A stretch of DNA of 64,000 nt from Mantis religiosa. Its lineage: Eukaryota > Arthropoda > Insecta > Mantodea > Mantidae. Shown piece after piece: positions 11,230 through 21,574 of the stretch. The notes below the pieces were generated by a model that saw only the letters and a list, made by a program, of their open reading frames with translations, ran no database searches and was not told the origin of the DNA. Both the position numbers and the translations under genes were made by a program. The stretch spans positions 2,634,001-2,698,000 of the forward strand of contig JAUKNK010000147.1 of assembly GCA_030765055.1 (NCBI GenBank), written 5' to 3'. Position 1 is the first letter of the stretch; each line of letters begins with the position of its first letter.

Positions 11230-11820
11230 GTAAGAAAACATCTTGCAGCCAGATGGTAAAGCAAAATTGGGAGCAGATTTCCATTTCAAATGTACAGTTG
11301 GACTTAGAGGAATATCTAATATTTCAGCTTCAGATTTGCAAATTGACATACCTGAACATGCTAATGCTAATAAAACTATATTTGTAAAAGCTAGAAGAAA
11401 TATTCAGGTTTTTAAGAACTAGGTGTAGACAGTGTAAATAGTTATTTAAAGAGCGGACTATGCATTAATGAAAATAATAAGCAAATTTTGAATACCAGTG
11501 GACATAGCAGTAGAGATGACAGTGTAAATAGTGTGCAGAACAGTGTAAATAGTGTGCAGAACAGTGTAAATAGTGTGCAGAACAGTGTAAATAGTGTGCA
11601 GAACAGTGTAAATAGTGTGCAGAGCAGTTTAAATGGTATGAAGAACAGTGTAAATGGTGTGCAGAACAGTGTAAATAGTGTGCAGAACAGTGTAAATAAT
11701 GTGCAGGATAGTGTAATTACTATTTTGGTGCATATTCCTAGAAAAATTGATTTTTCTCTACTTTACAATTTTAATACAGTATCTGCCCCCACTGCTTTAG
11801 TTTTATATCTATGGCTCTGA
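11230..11820 (+). pseudogene. Unidentified coding-like stretch with heptad repeats, one frameshift
   Basis: Not recognised. One frame reads KAKLGADFHFKCTVGL followed by ISNISASDLQIDIPEHANA and KARRNIQVFK, then stops at 11420. Shifting one base at the run of T near 11410 continues as ELGVDSVNSYLKSGL, then NENNKQILNTSGHSSRDD, then about ten units of SVNSVQN, ending at the TGA at 11818-11820. Val residues fall at alternating spacing of 3 and 4, the a/d pattern of a coiled coil. The absence of stops through about 580 bp apart from the single shift, and a repeat length divisible by three, suggest it was coding. It could be a host exon, a retrocopy, or a transposon ORF. No splice sites or start were assigned. 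Confidence 0.4.
11515..11712 (+). repeat. 21-bp in-frame minisatellite
   Basis: About nine to ten copies of agtgtaaatagtgtgcagaac in direct tandem. The first five units are nearly identical and later ones diverge (aatggtatgaagaac, aatggtgtgcagaac). Each unit encodes one heptad SVNSVQN. Confidence 0.95.
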
Positions 11821-12840
11821 ATTTTTTGAGCATATGTTACATATATGGGTCTGCACCATCAATTTCAGACTATAAAATATAAGACTTAGTTTGGCTATAA
11901 TAAAATTTTATATGTCAAAAAAAGTTTAATTCAATGTATTACATAGAAACATAATTTTCCTGAAAGTAAGGTATTGTTCTTCTAAACAGAGACTGAAGTT
12001 GTTTATAGTGTTAGTAGGAATGAAAAAATAAGGATTATTCCACTATCATGGTTACTGATACGCATGCATTAACCTTAATATTGCCATAAACTTTAATAAA
12101 AATAAAGTTAAAAAAGTAATTCCTTCAAAAATAATAAATTACTAAAAATTGGTGTGGTATTTTCTAATACAAAACCCACTAGGCATGCAAAATTGCAAGT
12201 TTGTAGGTACAGAAATATAGAAAATAGAAATGTCAGTCCCTATGCCCCGTAAGTCAATGTTCCATACAATAAAATTAATCTATTGGACCTAACCATCACT
12301 AAACTGTCGCTGCATCACAAAATTCACTGAACTGATCAATATTGCTGTGGACTGAACGACTTGCTAACCTTTTAACTGCCCATCGACCACGAGCCAGTCT
12401 CTCGTATAATGTAGTTCCAGAACTGAGGCAGGACCTCCTCGAAAGGAAATATTCAAGAAATAGTCAAAATGAAGTATCCAGAACCAACAAGCGACGCACA
12501 GAGCTTATGGTTTTTCTCAGATATTTGTTGATTCAAAACGACCTGCTACACCATCGTCTTGGACATGCTTGCCTGCAACTTCTCCACTACGGAATTTACT
12601 GCCGCTAGTTCGCGTCTCTCTTATCCATTCCGGGGTTTATGTACACTGTTCACTTTCCATATTCTCCATTGCGGAATTCATTTCCATTTTCATGCTCAGC
12701 ACTCTGGATCTCTTGCTCTTCACTTCACTTAATAATGTTTGCAGTAATTGCTACATCATGATGTTTATATCCCTTGTGACATGAACATAACAAATGAAGG
12801 CACCATTGGTTGCTAACTACATACTGCTTGTTTCATTAAT
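11821..12840. other. No recognised feature
   Basis: AT-rich to 12330, then a less AT-rich stretch with an 88-codon frame (12342-12608) that shows no motif I know. Confidence 0.35.
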
Positions 12841-13860
12841 ACACAAGCGTTACACTCCAGACGCACACTCAAAACAAAATGCAACTGATTTGCTGTTTCA
12901 GAACTCATAAAAACTACTCTCACTATCCTCCACTACACTTAAATGAACTCTTATTGTCAAATGTCAAAATTGTACTAAAAATGTAACTCTCCGTTGACCT
13001 CCATGCTAAATTTGACTGCACTTAATGTGCTGCCCGAGATACGAGCAAACTACCGCCAACCAGCAGACAGCCCAGCACTTTAATGACAATTTATTGTGTT
13101 TCAAATGGGAAGAATTCTCTTCTGTATCGAATCAGGTACCTTAGACCAATCACCGTTGCCGGCCACCTCGCTACCGCCACTCTTTTTATAGTTCCCTATC
13201 TCTCGCTCACCTGCGAGTGATCGTGGCACTCGACGTAAGGAAACGTAAACTGAATTTTCCAAAGCTTTATAATAATGTTACCACATCGGCGAACTGGTTA
13301 TCGGGGGGTCGTGTGGCATCGGGACCGCACCCTCGCTGGTCAGCTGGCGCCTGCGGAGGCGTGACAGGGTGGAGAGAAGGGAAACCACTGGGGTGGCTGA
13401 ATCTTCGTTTCCCCCTCCTCCTGTCGCCTGAAAGAACGCGAAATCTCCGGAATATATTTCCTCTACATGGTAAAGATTCTCTAGAAACATTTAGCCACCT
13501 ATAAATAGAAGCACGATGCGACCGAGAGTTCAGTTCAGCTCTTAGCGAGTAGCTGTGAGGAGCTCCGTGCTACTGAACGGACTGGAAGACTGTGTACGTG
13601 TATCAGAGGAGTTGTACGTAATTGTGAGTTAGAGTGGACCTGTAACAGACGAACTAGGGAATTGTAACTGTGTGCGCTACGTAATTCTGTGTAATCGGCA
13701 AGTGTTCCAACTGTAATTCGGTGGAAAGAAGAAACATTTTGAGTTTGTGCAATTGTACTTTTAATTTCACGAACCCACAAAGTCACAATAGTGCAGTTGT
13801 TGAAATTACAATTACAACATCGACATTGGTGTATTGCGCAAATGGTTTAAATATTTAGTT
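12840..13860 (+). repeat. Unknown repeat X, copy 1, split by a solo LTR
   Basis: 12840-13275 plus 13788-13860 aligns with 15600-16060 in the same orientation (shared blocks include tcagaactcataaaa, atgctaaatttgact, gtgctgcccgagat, acagcccagcac, ttataataatg). Copy 1 carries a 512-bp LTR that copy 2 lacks. No ORF or terminal repeat was found in X, so its class is open. Confidence 0.8.
13276..13787 (+). repeat. Solo LTR (family A) inside repeat X
   Basis: Starts TGTTACC and ends CCCACAAAGTCACA. It contains a promoter-like cctataaatag near 13499 and initiator-proximal sequence shared with 30089-30756 (agttcagttcagct, gtgctactgaacggact, gaggagttgtacgta). The 4-bp flanks are ataa (13272-13275) and atag (13788-13791), one mismatch. 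No internal region is present, so it is most simply a recombined solo LTR. The empty paralogous site at about 16006-16020 confirms the ends. Confidence 0.92.
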
Positions 13861-14017
13861 TAAAATCAATAATAGTTTATGAATTACTTATTTTTCTAAC
13901 CAAATGAATATACCAGCGGTGCATACATATAGCTGTGATTGTTATTTACGTTAGGAGATAGTTCCGCATTGTCATTGTCTTCAAAGTCTAAGTACCGCAA
14001 ATTTATGATAGGTTTCA

Positions 14018-14112
14018 CAGCTCTATTGATCCTGGGCTCATTTGAGCATCATTTGACCCATTCCATTCATCGTCCGATATGACTTAACGTTGGAGGACGT
14101 AAATTACAAAAA
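14018..14112 (+). repeat. SINE-A 3' half
   Basis: Only the 3' body and tail are present (gatcctgggctcatttgag, cattcatcgtccgatatg, acgttggaggacgtaaatta). The tRNA-like head is missing, consistent with 5' truncation at insertion. Confidence 0.85.
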
Positions 14113-14591
14113 ACAGGTTTGAAAATCTAGTTTGGTACTATTTCTTTTCTAAAGTCATCTTCTTGTAGTTTATCTGATGTCTCACGCAGTTTTTCCAGTC
14201 TTGTGTTCCTTGTCAATTTCTTCATGAATAAATCGTCCGTCAGTCAGTTTAAAAATATTTCTATTTGCAACCTAATTTGAGCGCACATGAACTCAATTGG
14301 ATTGTTCTAACAGTAGTAAGAGGGGAAGGTGGCTTGTATCTCACTGATCCAGCTGATACACTTTTTCATGGAAGACTAACTAAATAGTACTGCTTTAAAC
14401 TCTATATAGTAGAGATTATGAACCATTTATAAACAAAGATATGGTGTTACTAGACACGATCTGCCAGTCCAGCAGGAATTGTGTCGTTTCCTCTCATCGA
14501 AATTAACAAACACCTTACCTTGTTCAAAGTACATTTTTCTTTTACCACGTCATGTCAAATGTTAACGTTTCAGTTCTGAGTAATTTAAAAT

Positions 14592-15236
14592 ATAGATACA
14601 TCCAGTACCTTATATGTATGTAAAAATAAAACAAATTCACAAATTGTGCTCAGAAAATTATATTTATATACGATTTTGATATAAATTAACTTTACCCACA
14701 ATAGCTTCATTAAATATATAATTTTAGATACTAAAATTGATTAAGGAAGGCCTCAAAACCTGTAATTGCCACTGAAGCTCAATATAAAAACTTTAAATGG
14801 AACAAAATACCTCCAGTACCTTATATGTATGTAGAAGACAAAACAAATTCACAAATTGTGCTCAGAAGTGCTTATTTATATACGATTTTGATAGAAATAA
14901 GCTTTACACACAATAGGTTCATTAAATATTTGATCTTAGATACTAAAATTTATTAAGGAAGGCCTCAATACATGTAATGGTCACCGAATCTCGATATCAA
15001 AAGTTTGAATGGGATAAAATATATCCAGTACCTTATATGTATGTAGAAGACAAAAAAAATTAACAAATTGTGCTCAGAAAAACGTATTTATATACGATTT
15101 TGATAGAAATAAACTTTACACACAATTGTTTCATTAAATATTTGATTTTAGATACTAAAATTGATTAAGGAAGGCCTCAAAACATGTAATTGTCACCAAA
15201 TCTCGGTATCAAAACTTTGAATGGAATAAAATATGA
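14592..15236 (+). repeat. Tandem array of three ~211-bp units
   Basis: Units start at 14601, 14812 and 15024 with tccagtaccttatatgtatg, giving periods of 211 and 212 bp. Shared landmarks include acaaattgtgctcag, tatatacgattttgat and aaggaaggcctcaa. AT-rich, satellite-like, no ORF. Units differ by scattered substitutions only. Confidence 0.93.
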
Positions 15237-15599
15237 TACGTTCGCTCATACATGCCAACCAATAATGATATTCATTACAGTGCTTACGTCGCAATGCATT
15301 TTTATAATATAGTGAAATCTACTTTATTCATTTGTATTAGGAAAAGTATTTGAGCTAAAATTATGGGATTTTTACGGTTATGTTAAGTACATTACTTTCT
15401 CCTTCCAGATGGATCAGCTTTGAAAAAAACTGAAATTTTGTCTTTGCTCCAATAGTATTTATTAGAGATAGATTAGTTTGCCGCTCGCCACACATCACTT
15501 AGGAGGAATGTCTAACGTAAACAACGCAGGACTCCGATTGGTTTCTCACCTAGTAGCGCTCAATGACGAACACCTTCCCATTTGAAAGACATAATAGAC

Positions 15600-16060
15600 G
15601 CAAACCGAAAACAAAATACAACGTATTTTCTGATTCAGAACTCATAAAAGCTTCCCTCACTATCGCCCACTACACTTAACTGAACCATTATAGTCAGATT
15701 TCAAAATTGTACTCAAACTGTAACTCTCCTTCTATCTCCATGCTAAATTTGACTAAACTCAATGTGCTGCCCGAGATGCGAGCCAACTACCGGCGGCCAG
15801 TAGACAGCCCAACACTTCAATGACAATTTATTATATGTTTCAAGTGACAAGTCTTCTCTGCTGTAGCGAATCACGTGCATTAGAGCCTTCACTGTTGCCA
15901 CCTCGTTATCCCTACTCGTTTTACATTTCCCTCTCTCTGGCACACTTGCGAGTGTTCGTGGCGCTAAACGTAAGGGAACATAGTTATTTTTCCAAAGTTT
16001 TATAATAATGTAGTTTTTGAAATCACAATTATAACATGAATATTCGTATATTACGCAAAT
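15600..16060 (+). repeat. Unknown repeat X, copy 2 (empty site for the LTR)
   Basis: Aligns with copy 1 (12840-13860) but reads straight through ttataataatgtag at about 16000-16014, where copy 1 holds the solo LTR. It therefore represents the pre-insertion state. Confidence 0.8.
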
Positions 16061-16368
16061 GTACTTGAGAGCTTTTACTTGAGCTATGAGGATAGAAACT
16101 AGCAGTTTAGTGCCTTCAAGTTCAATAGATTAGAGGTAATTAGCAATATCTGTGAACATATACCTGAGAGATTGTGTGATTCCGTTTGCACTTTTACAAA
16201 CGTTTGCAAATTATTATACTAAAGCTGACTTTTTTCATATTTTTTCATTTATGAAAATATTGGGATAACAATATTTTAGTATCATCGCAAGTTAATAATC
16301 AGTATACATTTCTGTAACATTTATTAAACATTATTTATTATCTTATGCATTTTATTTCCAGTAAATAT

Positions 16369-16923
16369 TGTGACTTTGTGGGTTCGTGAAATGAAAAGTC
16401 CAATTTCACCACTCAAAACTGTTCTTTATTTCCACCGACTTACAGTTTAACACTTGCCAATTACATAAAATTACGTACTGCACACAATTACAATTCACCA
16501 GGTCGTCCGTTACAACTTCACTTGTACTCGCGATTACGTCAACTCCGATGCTCATACACAGTTACATACAGTCTTCCGTTGCACAATCTTCTCGTTCATT
16601 AACACGTCACTGACTTACACCAAGAACTGTGTCTGTCTCCTCACTCACTGACTAACTGACTAGCTGACTTCACTTCGCACCGGCAGCCCCTTTTTATAGG
16701 AATATCCCCGACTTCTGGCTTTCACAGGAAGGTTCCAGTGGATGAAAGATCCCGTAATTTCCAGAACACAGGTAGAAGAAAAACAGACCGCACAATCATG
16801 TTTTTCTCCCAGCCATCCCTGTCACCACTATAAGAAGGACGTGGGGGAGGCGTGGCTAACACGGACCTCCCCTGTCTTCCGCTCTCAGCTGCTTCCATAG
16901 GGTGTTCCAATGCCCGGGTGACA
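16369..16923 (-). repeat. 3' LTR of the deleted gypsy element
   Basis: 555 bp; on the minus strand it runs from TGTCACCCGGGCATTGG to CCCACAAAGTCACA. By eye it differs from the 5' LTR at roughly a dozen to fifteen positions. An AATAAAG polyadenylation-type signal lies near the U5 end and a ctataaaaagg TATA-like box in the middle (minus strand). Confidence 0.93.
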
Positions 16924-18363
16924 CTGCTCCCTCCTCAAAGCTGTTCGCCCCGAACAGCACCATCGTAGCGTGCCAGGCGGTCCAGGTGTACCACCAGCAT
17001 CTGCCCGGAGTCTGAGCCAGAAGTAGCGCTGCCGTAGTTTGTGAATCATACGGTTCGCTCCCAGGTGTCCTCCTGAAGTACCGGCGTGCACTTCCTCCAA
17101 GACTTCCGGGACCTTACTCCGGGGGAGTACCAACTCTTCTGTCTGCGCCTTCCCATCGGGTGACTCCCATACCCGGAACAGCACGCCCTCTCTGGTCTTT
17201 AACGTGTCCCATTGGGCCCAGTACGAGTTGTAGGTGGCGCTCCTCGGTGCGATGTCCTCCCAGGTTGGTCTTGTCCCTGCCTCCACTTCCCTCAAGAGTG
17301 GCCCCAAGTCTGCGTCCGCCAGCTGCTCCCTCCTCAGGCCTGCGCTATCCCAGCCTTCAGCAGGCACTGCCACAACTACTCGGACTGCTGCGGCACGCTC
17401 CTTCTCTTCCACTCTTGTGCACTGGCCGCACTCTACTGGACAGGGTCTTCGGGACATGGCGTCTGCGTTACCGTGGCTCTTCCCTCTACGATGTTCCGAG
17501 GTGAAGTCGTACTCCTGCAGCCTCTGGACCCAACGTGCTGTCTGGCCTTCCAGGTTCTTAAAGCTCAATAGCCAGGTTAGGGCGGAATGGTCAGTTCTCA
17601 GGTGAAATGGCTGACCATACAGGTACTTGTGTAAGTGCTCCAATGTCTTTACTACCGCCAGTAACTCCCGTCGGGTGACGCAGTAGTTCTTCTCTGCCTT
17701 GGATAGCGTCTTGCTGTAATAGGCTATCACCCGCTCATGGCCGTCCTGGATCTGCGATAGGACACCTCCAATGCAATGGTCGCTAGCGTCGGTGTCCACA
17801 ATGAAGGCGCCACCCGGTTGTGGGAAACCCAAAATTGGAGCACTGCACAGGGTTTCCTTCAGGTGCTGGAAAGCGTCTTCGGCGTCCTCCGTCCACACAT
17901 AAGGTCGGTGTTCCTCTGTCAGGCGGGTGAGGGGTTTTGCGATGTTGTCGGCCTTTTCCTCTAAGTCATTAAGGCGGTCGTCTACTTGACCCATCCGCTT
18001 GCCCAGGTTCGTGACGTCATCCCTCCCGCCGGCCAACCGTTCCTCAAACTTGGCGGCGAGGACCTCGTTCGCCTCCCTCATCTCCGTTGTCAGTTCGGCC
18101 ATCTTCGCGGTCATTGTCGTGGCCAAGTTGTTGTTTGCCGTTTCCATCTTCGCTGTTAATTCGGCCTTCATTTCTTCCATCTTCCCGGTGATGTTGTCGT
18201 TGGCCGTCTTCATTTGTTTCAACTCTGCGGTGATGTTGTCGTTGGCCGTCTTCATTTGTTTCAACTCTGCGGTGATGTCGTCGTTGGGCGTCTTCATTTC
18301 CGAGGTCAGTTCGGCCTTCATTTCCATCATCTTCTCCAAAATCTTTTCCAATGCCGCGTCCAT
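16888..18363 (-). pseudogene. Gag-Pol remnant: gag coiled coil fused to RNase H and integrase zinc-binding domain
   Basis: A single open frame begins at ATG 18363 (the frame is open further upstream into the LTR, but this ATG lies just after the primer site). Residues about 1-160 are a charged coiled coil with a repeated ELKQMKTANDNIT unit, the gag N-terminus. The frame then passes directly to the end of the reverse transcriptase and the RNase H domain (FIVDTDASDHCIGGVLSQ, then FHLRTDHSALTWLL and SHGNADAMSRR), followed by a linker and part of the integrase zinc-binding domain (GGHLGANRMIHKLRQRYFW). It then reads into LTR-proximal sequence. Gag C-terminus, protease, most RT and the integrase core are missing, so at least two internal deletions occurred, the first of them in frame. 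RNase H keeps the D-S-D-type residues seen above. No enzymatic role can be assumed. Confidence 0.9.
16924..16936 (-). promoter_or_regulatory. Polypurine tract
   Basis: The minus strand reads gaggagggagcag immediately before the 3' LTR TGTCACC. It is nearly the same as the tract before the LTR at 880 and would prime plus-strand DNA synthesis. Confidence 0.85.
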
Positions 18364-18390
18364 GGTTGTAATGTTCGGTGATGCTATCTT

Positions 18391-18407
18391 CCCGCTTCCT
18401 GACTCCA
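18391..18407 (-). promoter_or_regulatory. Primer binding site
   Basis: One base inside the 5' LTR the minus strand reads TGGAGTCAGGAAGCGGG. TGG complements a tRNA 3' CCA end, as expected of a primer binding site. Which tRNA is used was not determined. Confidence 0.75.
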
Positions 18408-18408
18408 G

Positions 18409-18965
18409 TGTGACTTTGTGGGTTCGTGAAATGAAAAGTCCAATTTCACCACTCAAAACTGTTCTTTATTTCCACCGACTTACAGTTTAACACTTGCCAA
18501 TTACATAAAATTACGTACTGCACACAATTACAATTCACCAGTTCGTCCGTTACAACTTCACTTGTACTCGCGATTACGTCAACTCCGATGCTCATACACA
18601 GTTACATACAGTCTTCCGTTGCACAATCTTCTCGTTCATTAACACGTCACTGACTTACACCAAGAACTGTGTCTGTCTCCTCTCTCACTGACTAACTGAC
18701 TAACTGACTTCACTTCGCTCCGGCAGCCCCTTTTTATAGGAATATCGCCGCCTTCTGGCTTTCACAGGAAGGTAGCAGTGGATGAAAGATCCCGTAATTT
18801 CCAGAACACAGGTAGAAGAGAAACAGACCGCACAATCATGTTGTTTCTCCCCAGCCATCCCTGTCACCACTATAAGACGGACGAGGGGGAGGCGTGGCTA
18901 ACACGGACCTCCCCTGTCATCCGCTCTCAGCTGCTTCCATAGGGTGTTCCAATGCCCGGGTGACA
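18409..18965 (-). repeat. 5' LTR of the deleted gypsy element
   Basis: 557 bp, the partner of 16369-16923 with the same termini. Adjacent to the primer binding site on its U5 side and to the atat target duplication on its U3 side. Confidence 0.93.
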
Positions 18966-19099
18966 ATATATTTTGCACATTTACTTGCCTCTATTGTATA
19001 TCTTAGGAATTCTTATATTTTCAAACAAAGCAATATTAACAAAATTTGGTTGTATATTACACATTAATTGATATTTTGTATGCATTCCTTTGTATTTAT

Positions 19100-19985
19100 T
19101 TTAAAATTTAAGTTTCGTAGGCATGCTATGGACTATATCTTTGCAATTTTCTTGGATTTCTTTGTCATGTTGCCACACTTTGATAAGGCGTTCGCTAAGT
19201 TCAAACTTTGTAGTAGCTTTCTTTTGTTTTAACCTCCTTTTAACAATAGACCATAAATTTTCAATTGCATTCATATCTGGAATATTTCCTAGCCACGACA
19301 AGATACTGATTTCTTCGCTCTGAAGAAAGTTTGCAATAGTTTTTACCTTATGACTTGGGGCACCGTCATGCATATAACTGAATTAACCACCTTGAACTTG
19401 TGGTAAAAGTCTGCTTTGCAGATCATGCAGGTACTGATCTTGTTTCATGGTGTTTTCAACTATCTAGAGTCTCCCGGGGCCATTGATAGACATTACAGAC
19501 CATACGGTGACCGATGTAGGGTGTTTGACTATCTGCTCTAAACAACTTAGATGGAATTCCTTAACAATACAATGTTTTCATCATTTAGCACATTTCAAAG
19601 GTTTTAGCATCATTTGAGGACTGTTTTGATCTGTGAGCATTTAATCCTTCTCTTTTAAGTGATCTGCTTACAGAAGATGGAGCAAAAGTGACATCTACAT
19701 CTTGGAGCCGAAGAGCTTACTCCCTACTAGTGCATCCACGATTTTACAGCACAATACTTTTCAGTCTTCTAATTGCCCTGTCATTGATTTTGCATTTCCG
19801 CCCACACTTTCCAATACGCTTTGGTCCGTACACATGTGAATTACACGTCGCTCACTTAATACGACTAAAGGAATTTTTAGATATTTCAAGTTTCTTAGCG
19901 ATTTCAGACCGAGTATACCGGTTTTCTTCCAAAAGTAGCTGAACACATGCAACTTTTCTTGGTGAAAGGTCAGCGAATTCACCCA
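19100..19985 (-). pseudogene. Tc1-like DD34E transposase, broken
   Basis: Likely start ATG at 19985 gives MGEFADLSPRKVACVQLLL, a helix-turn-helix N-terminus (SEIAKKLEIS). After stops and frameshifts the C-terminal part is open (19373-19101): HDGAPSHKVKTIANFL through LGNIPDMNAIENLWSI. There are 34 residues between the Asp of HDG and the Glu of IENLW, the DD34E signature of Tc1 transposases. The first catalytic Asp region lies in the disrupted middle. A cut-and-paste role is known for the family; this copy is dead. Confidence 0.85.
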
Positions 19986-20377
19986 TAACATCAAATTTAT
20001 GATACTGCAACCAAACTCGTTGCTCAAACTTCTGGCACTTATCACTATTATTATGTCACTCAATGTTCAAATTTTATTCTAAAAACACATATCTTATAAG
20101 TTTACCAATAGGCAATATATGTTTCATAAAGCAGCAAAGAAGCGATACTGTAAACACTAAGCATACGCCATCACAAATATGGGCAGACAAAATACACTGT
20201 TGTCAAATTTATTGAAACATGTTAGCTACATTGGCATGCAATATATCCTAAATTAACACAGAAGAGATAAAACAATATGTAAAAGCTATGTTAGGTTGAA
20301 AAATTGTCATTTTTATCTCTTTTCTAAGTAAAAACTGTAAAACCTAGATTTAGTCCAATAATTTGCAAACCTTTGTA

Positions 20378-20689
20378 AAATATTAATCTAAGCCGGAAGC
20401 TAACTCTACAGCAGCTGCCTCTGTCCATCTGCCAACGGAACCTGCTTTCAGGATATGCCTGAGAGATCATATGGTTCTGCTCCTGCACTAATTCAACAGG
20501 AACTTAACTCATTAACGATGGAGGTGTCCCCCTCCCGCTCTCAGTGGGCTCTGAGCGTCCAGTTCCAGCATGTGCTAGTTCATCAACACTTCTGAGTTTG
20601 GGCGTAAATCTGACTCGAACCCCTCGACACTCAAAGAAGAAGCCAGCGCCTAGATATAACTAAATCTCCACTCAAGCGATCCGAAGCGG
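20378..20689. other. No recognised feature
   Basis: GC content rises over 20390-20650 (ccccctcccgctctcag, ctgactcgaacccctcg). It resembles SINE or unknown-repeat sequence but has no match within the window. Confidence 0.3.
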
Positions 20690-21245
20690 GACAAGAGAGT
20701 AGAAATATACAATTTCTGCTTTCAGTTAAATCTCTGTTGGAAGAAAATCCAAACGGAATACCTGTTGAATCTCATACAGTTGAGCGGTTTTTACGAGACT
20801 GCTACTGAAGAAAACAAGTTAAGTTTTGATTAAGCATATCAGGATCTTACCAAAAACTAGTTGACACACATCATGAATTTTTCTCAGATATCCGGTACTG
20901 GGCTAAAAATGAAAGAGCTTTCCACCAAAATACTGCAAGAGAAGCTGTCATAGGAAAGAAAATGCAATATAGTATCCAGTGCCATTGTTTGTCAACTCAA
21001 ATAAACTTTTTCCACCAATTATCCAATAAACAACCAACTCGTGGATCTACCAATACTAACAAATCTTATATTTCAACTATTCAAATCTATTCCAATTCTA
21101 AACTTGGGAGATTTTAACAGTCACCGTTTATCATTGAAAGTAAAATACTTATTCTAGGGGAGATACATTAGAATTTATCATACAAAATGAGGATCTTGTT
21201 GTTCTAAATTCATTAACCAGTAACCAGTATGGTGCAGTATTTGTA
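20690..21245 (+). pseudogene. Non-LTR retrotransposon endonuclease fragment
   Basis: A frame near 21090-21130 reads PILNLGDFNSHR, and, one shift later near 21170-21230, GDTLEFIIQNEDLVVLNSLTS. The LGDFN-x-H motif followed by a G-x-x-L/L-x-x-x-L-N segment is the central catalytic part of APE-type endonucleases of non-LTR elements. 20870-20990 (FFSDIRYWAKNERAFHQNT) may be upstream sequence but I cannot assign it. No RT follows, so this is an isolated relic. Confidence 0.5.
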
Positions 21246-21574
21246 GCACAAATGATATGGTGGGATCAGGAGGAACCCATTTCATTTTTGACTATTATGA
21301 ACGGTGATAAATCGCAATAAACTAAACATAAATGTAATATTCAGTTATATTTAGAGTTTAATCAGGCATAAATTACATTGTAAGCCTCTGTATGCATGTC
21401 TAAAATATCTTTCTCACCATATATGTTATGTTCATTAGAAGAATAATGATAAATTTAAGAATCAGCTATTTTGAATAAAATTACATGCTTTACTCAGGAA
21501 AAAAAGTATGAAGTATAAAATTAAACATGAATAGTAACTAATAAGTGTTTAAAATGAAATGTATATAGCAACTG

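Larger units (their letters stand above)
16369..18965 (-). mobile_element. Internally deleted gypsy-type LTR retrotransposon with both LTRs
   Basis: LTRs at 16369-16923 and 18409-18965 flank only 1485 bp of internal sequence on the minus strand. The flanking 4-bp atat duplication (16365-16368 and 18966-18969) shows a single integration event. A primer binding site and polypurine tract are both present, so the copy keeps the signals for reverse transcription while having lost protease, most of the reverse transcriptase and the integrase core. Confidence 0.92.
16197..20375 (-). mobile_element. Tc1-like transposon interrupted by a gypsy element
   Basis: Inverted ends: left CAAACGTTTGCAAATTAT then TACTAAA, and right (minus strand) CAAAGGTTTGCAAATTAT then GGACTAAA. 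TA dinucleotides flank both ends (16195-16196 and 20376-20377). Removing the gypsy insertion (16369-18965) leaves about 1.58 kb, a normal Tc1-like length. The element carries a minus-strand DD34E transposase relic. Confidence 0.88.

Noticed and set aside
11515..11712. CRISPR-like array
   Set aside because: The units are contiguous 21-bp repeats without spacers, and the DNA is eukaryotic.
16885..17605. Several plus-strand frames of 110-120 codons
   Set aside because: They are antisense to the gypsy RNase H/integrase frame, which carries the recognisable motifs.
16070..20500. Possible long duplication flanking the Tc1 element (cctgagagat on both sides)
   Set aside because: The similarity is limited to about 12-15 bases and does not extend; TA duplications already explain the insertion.
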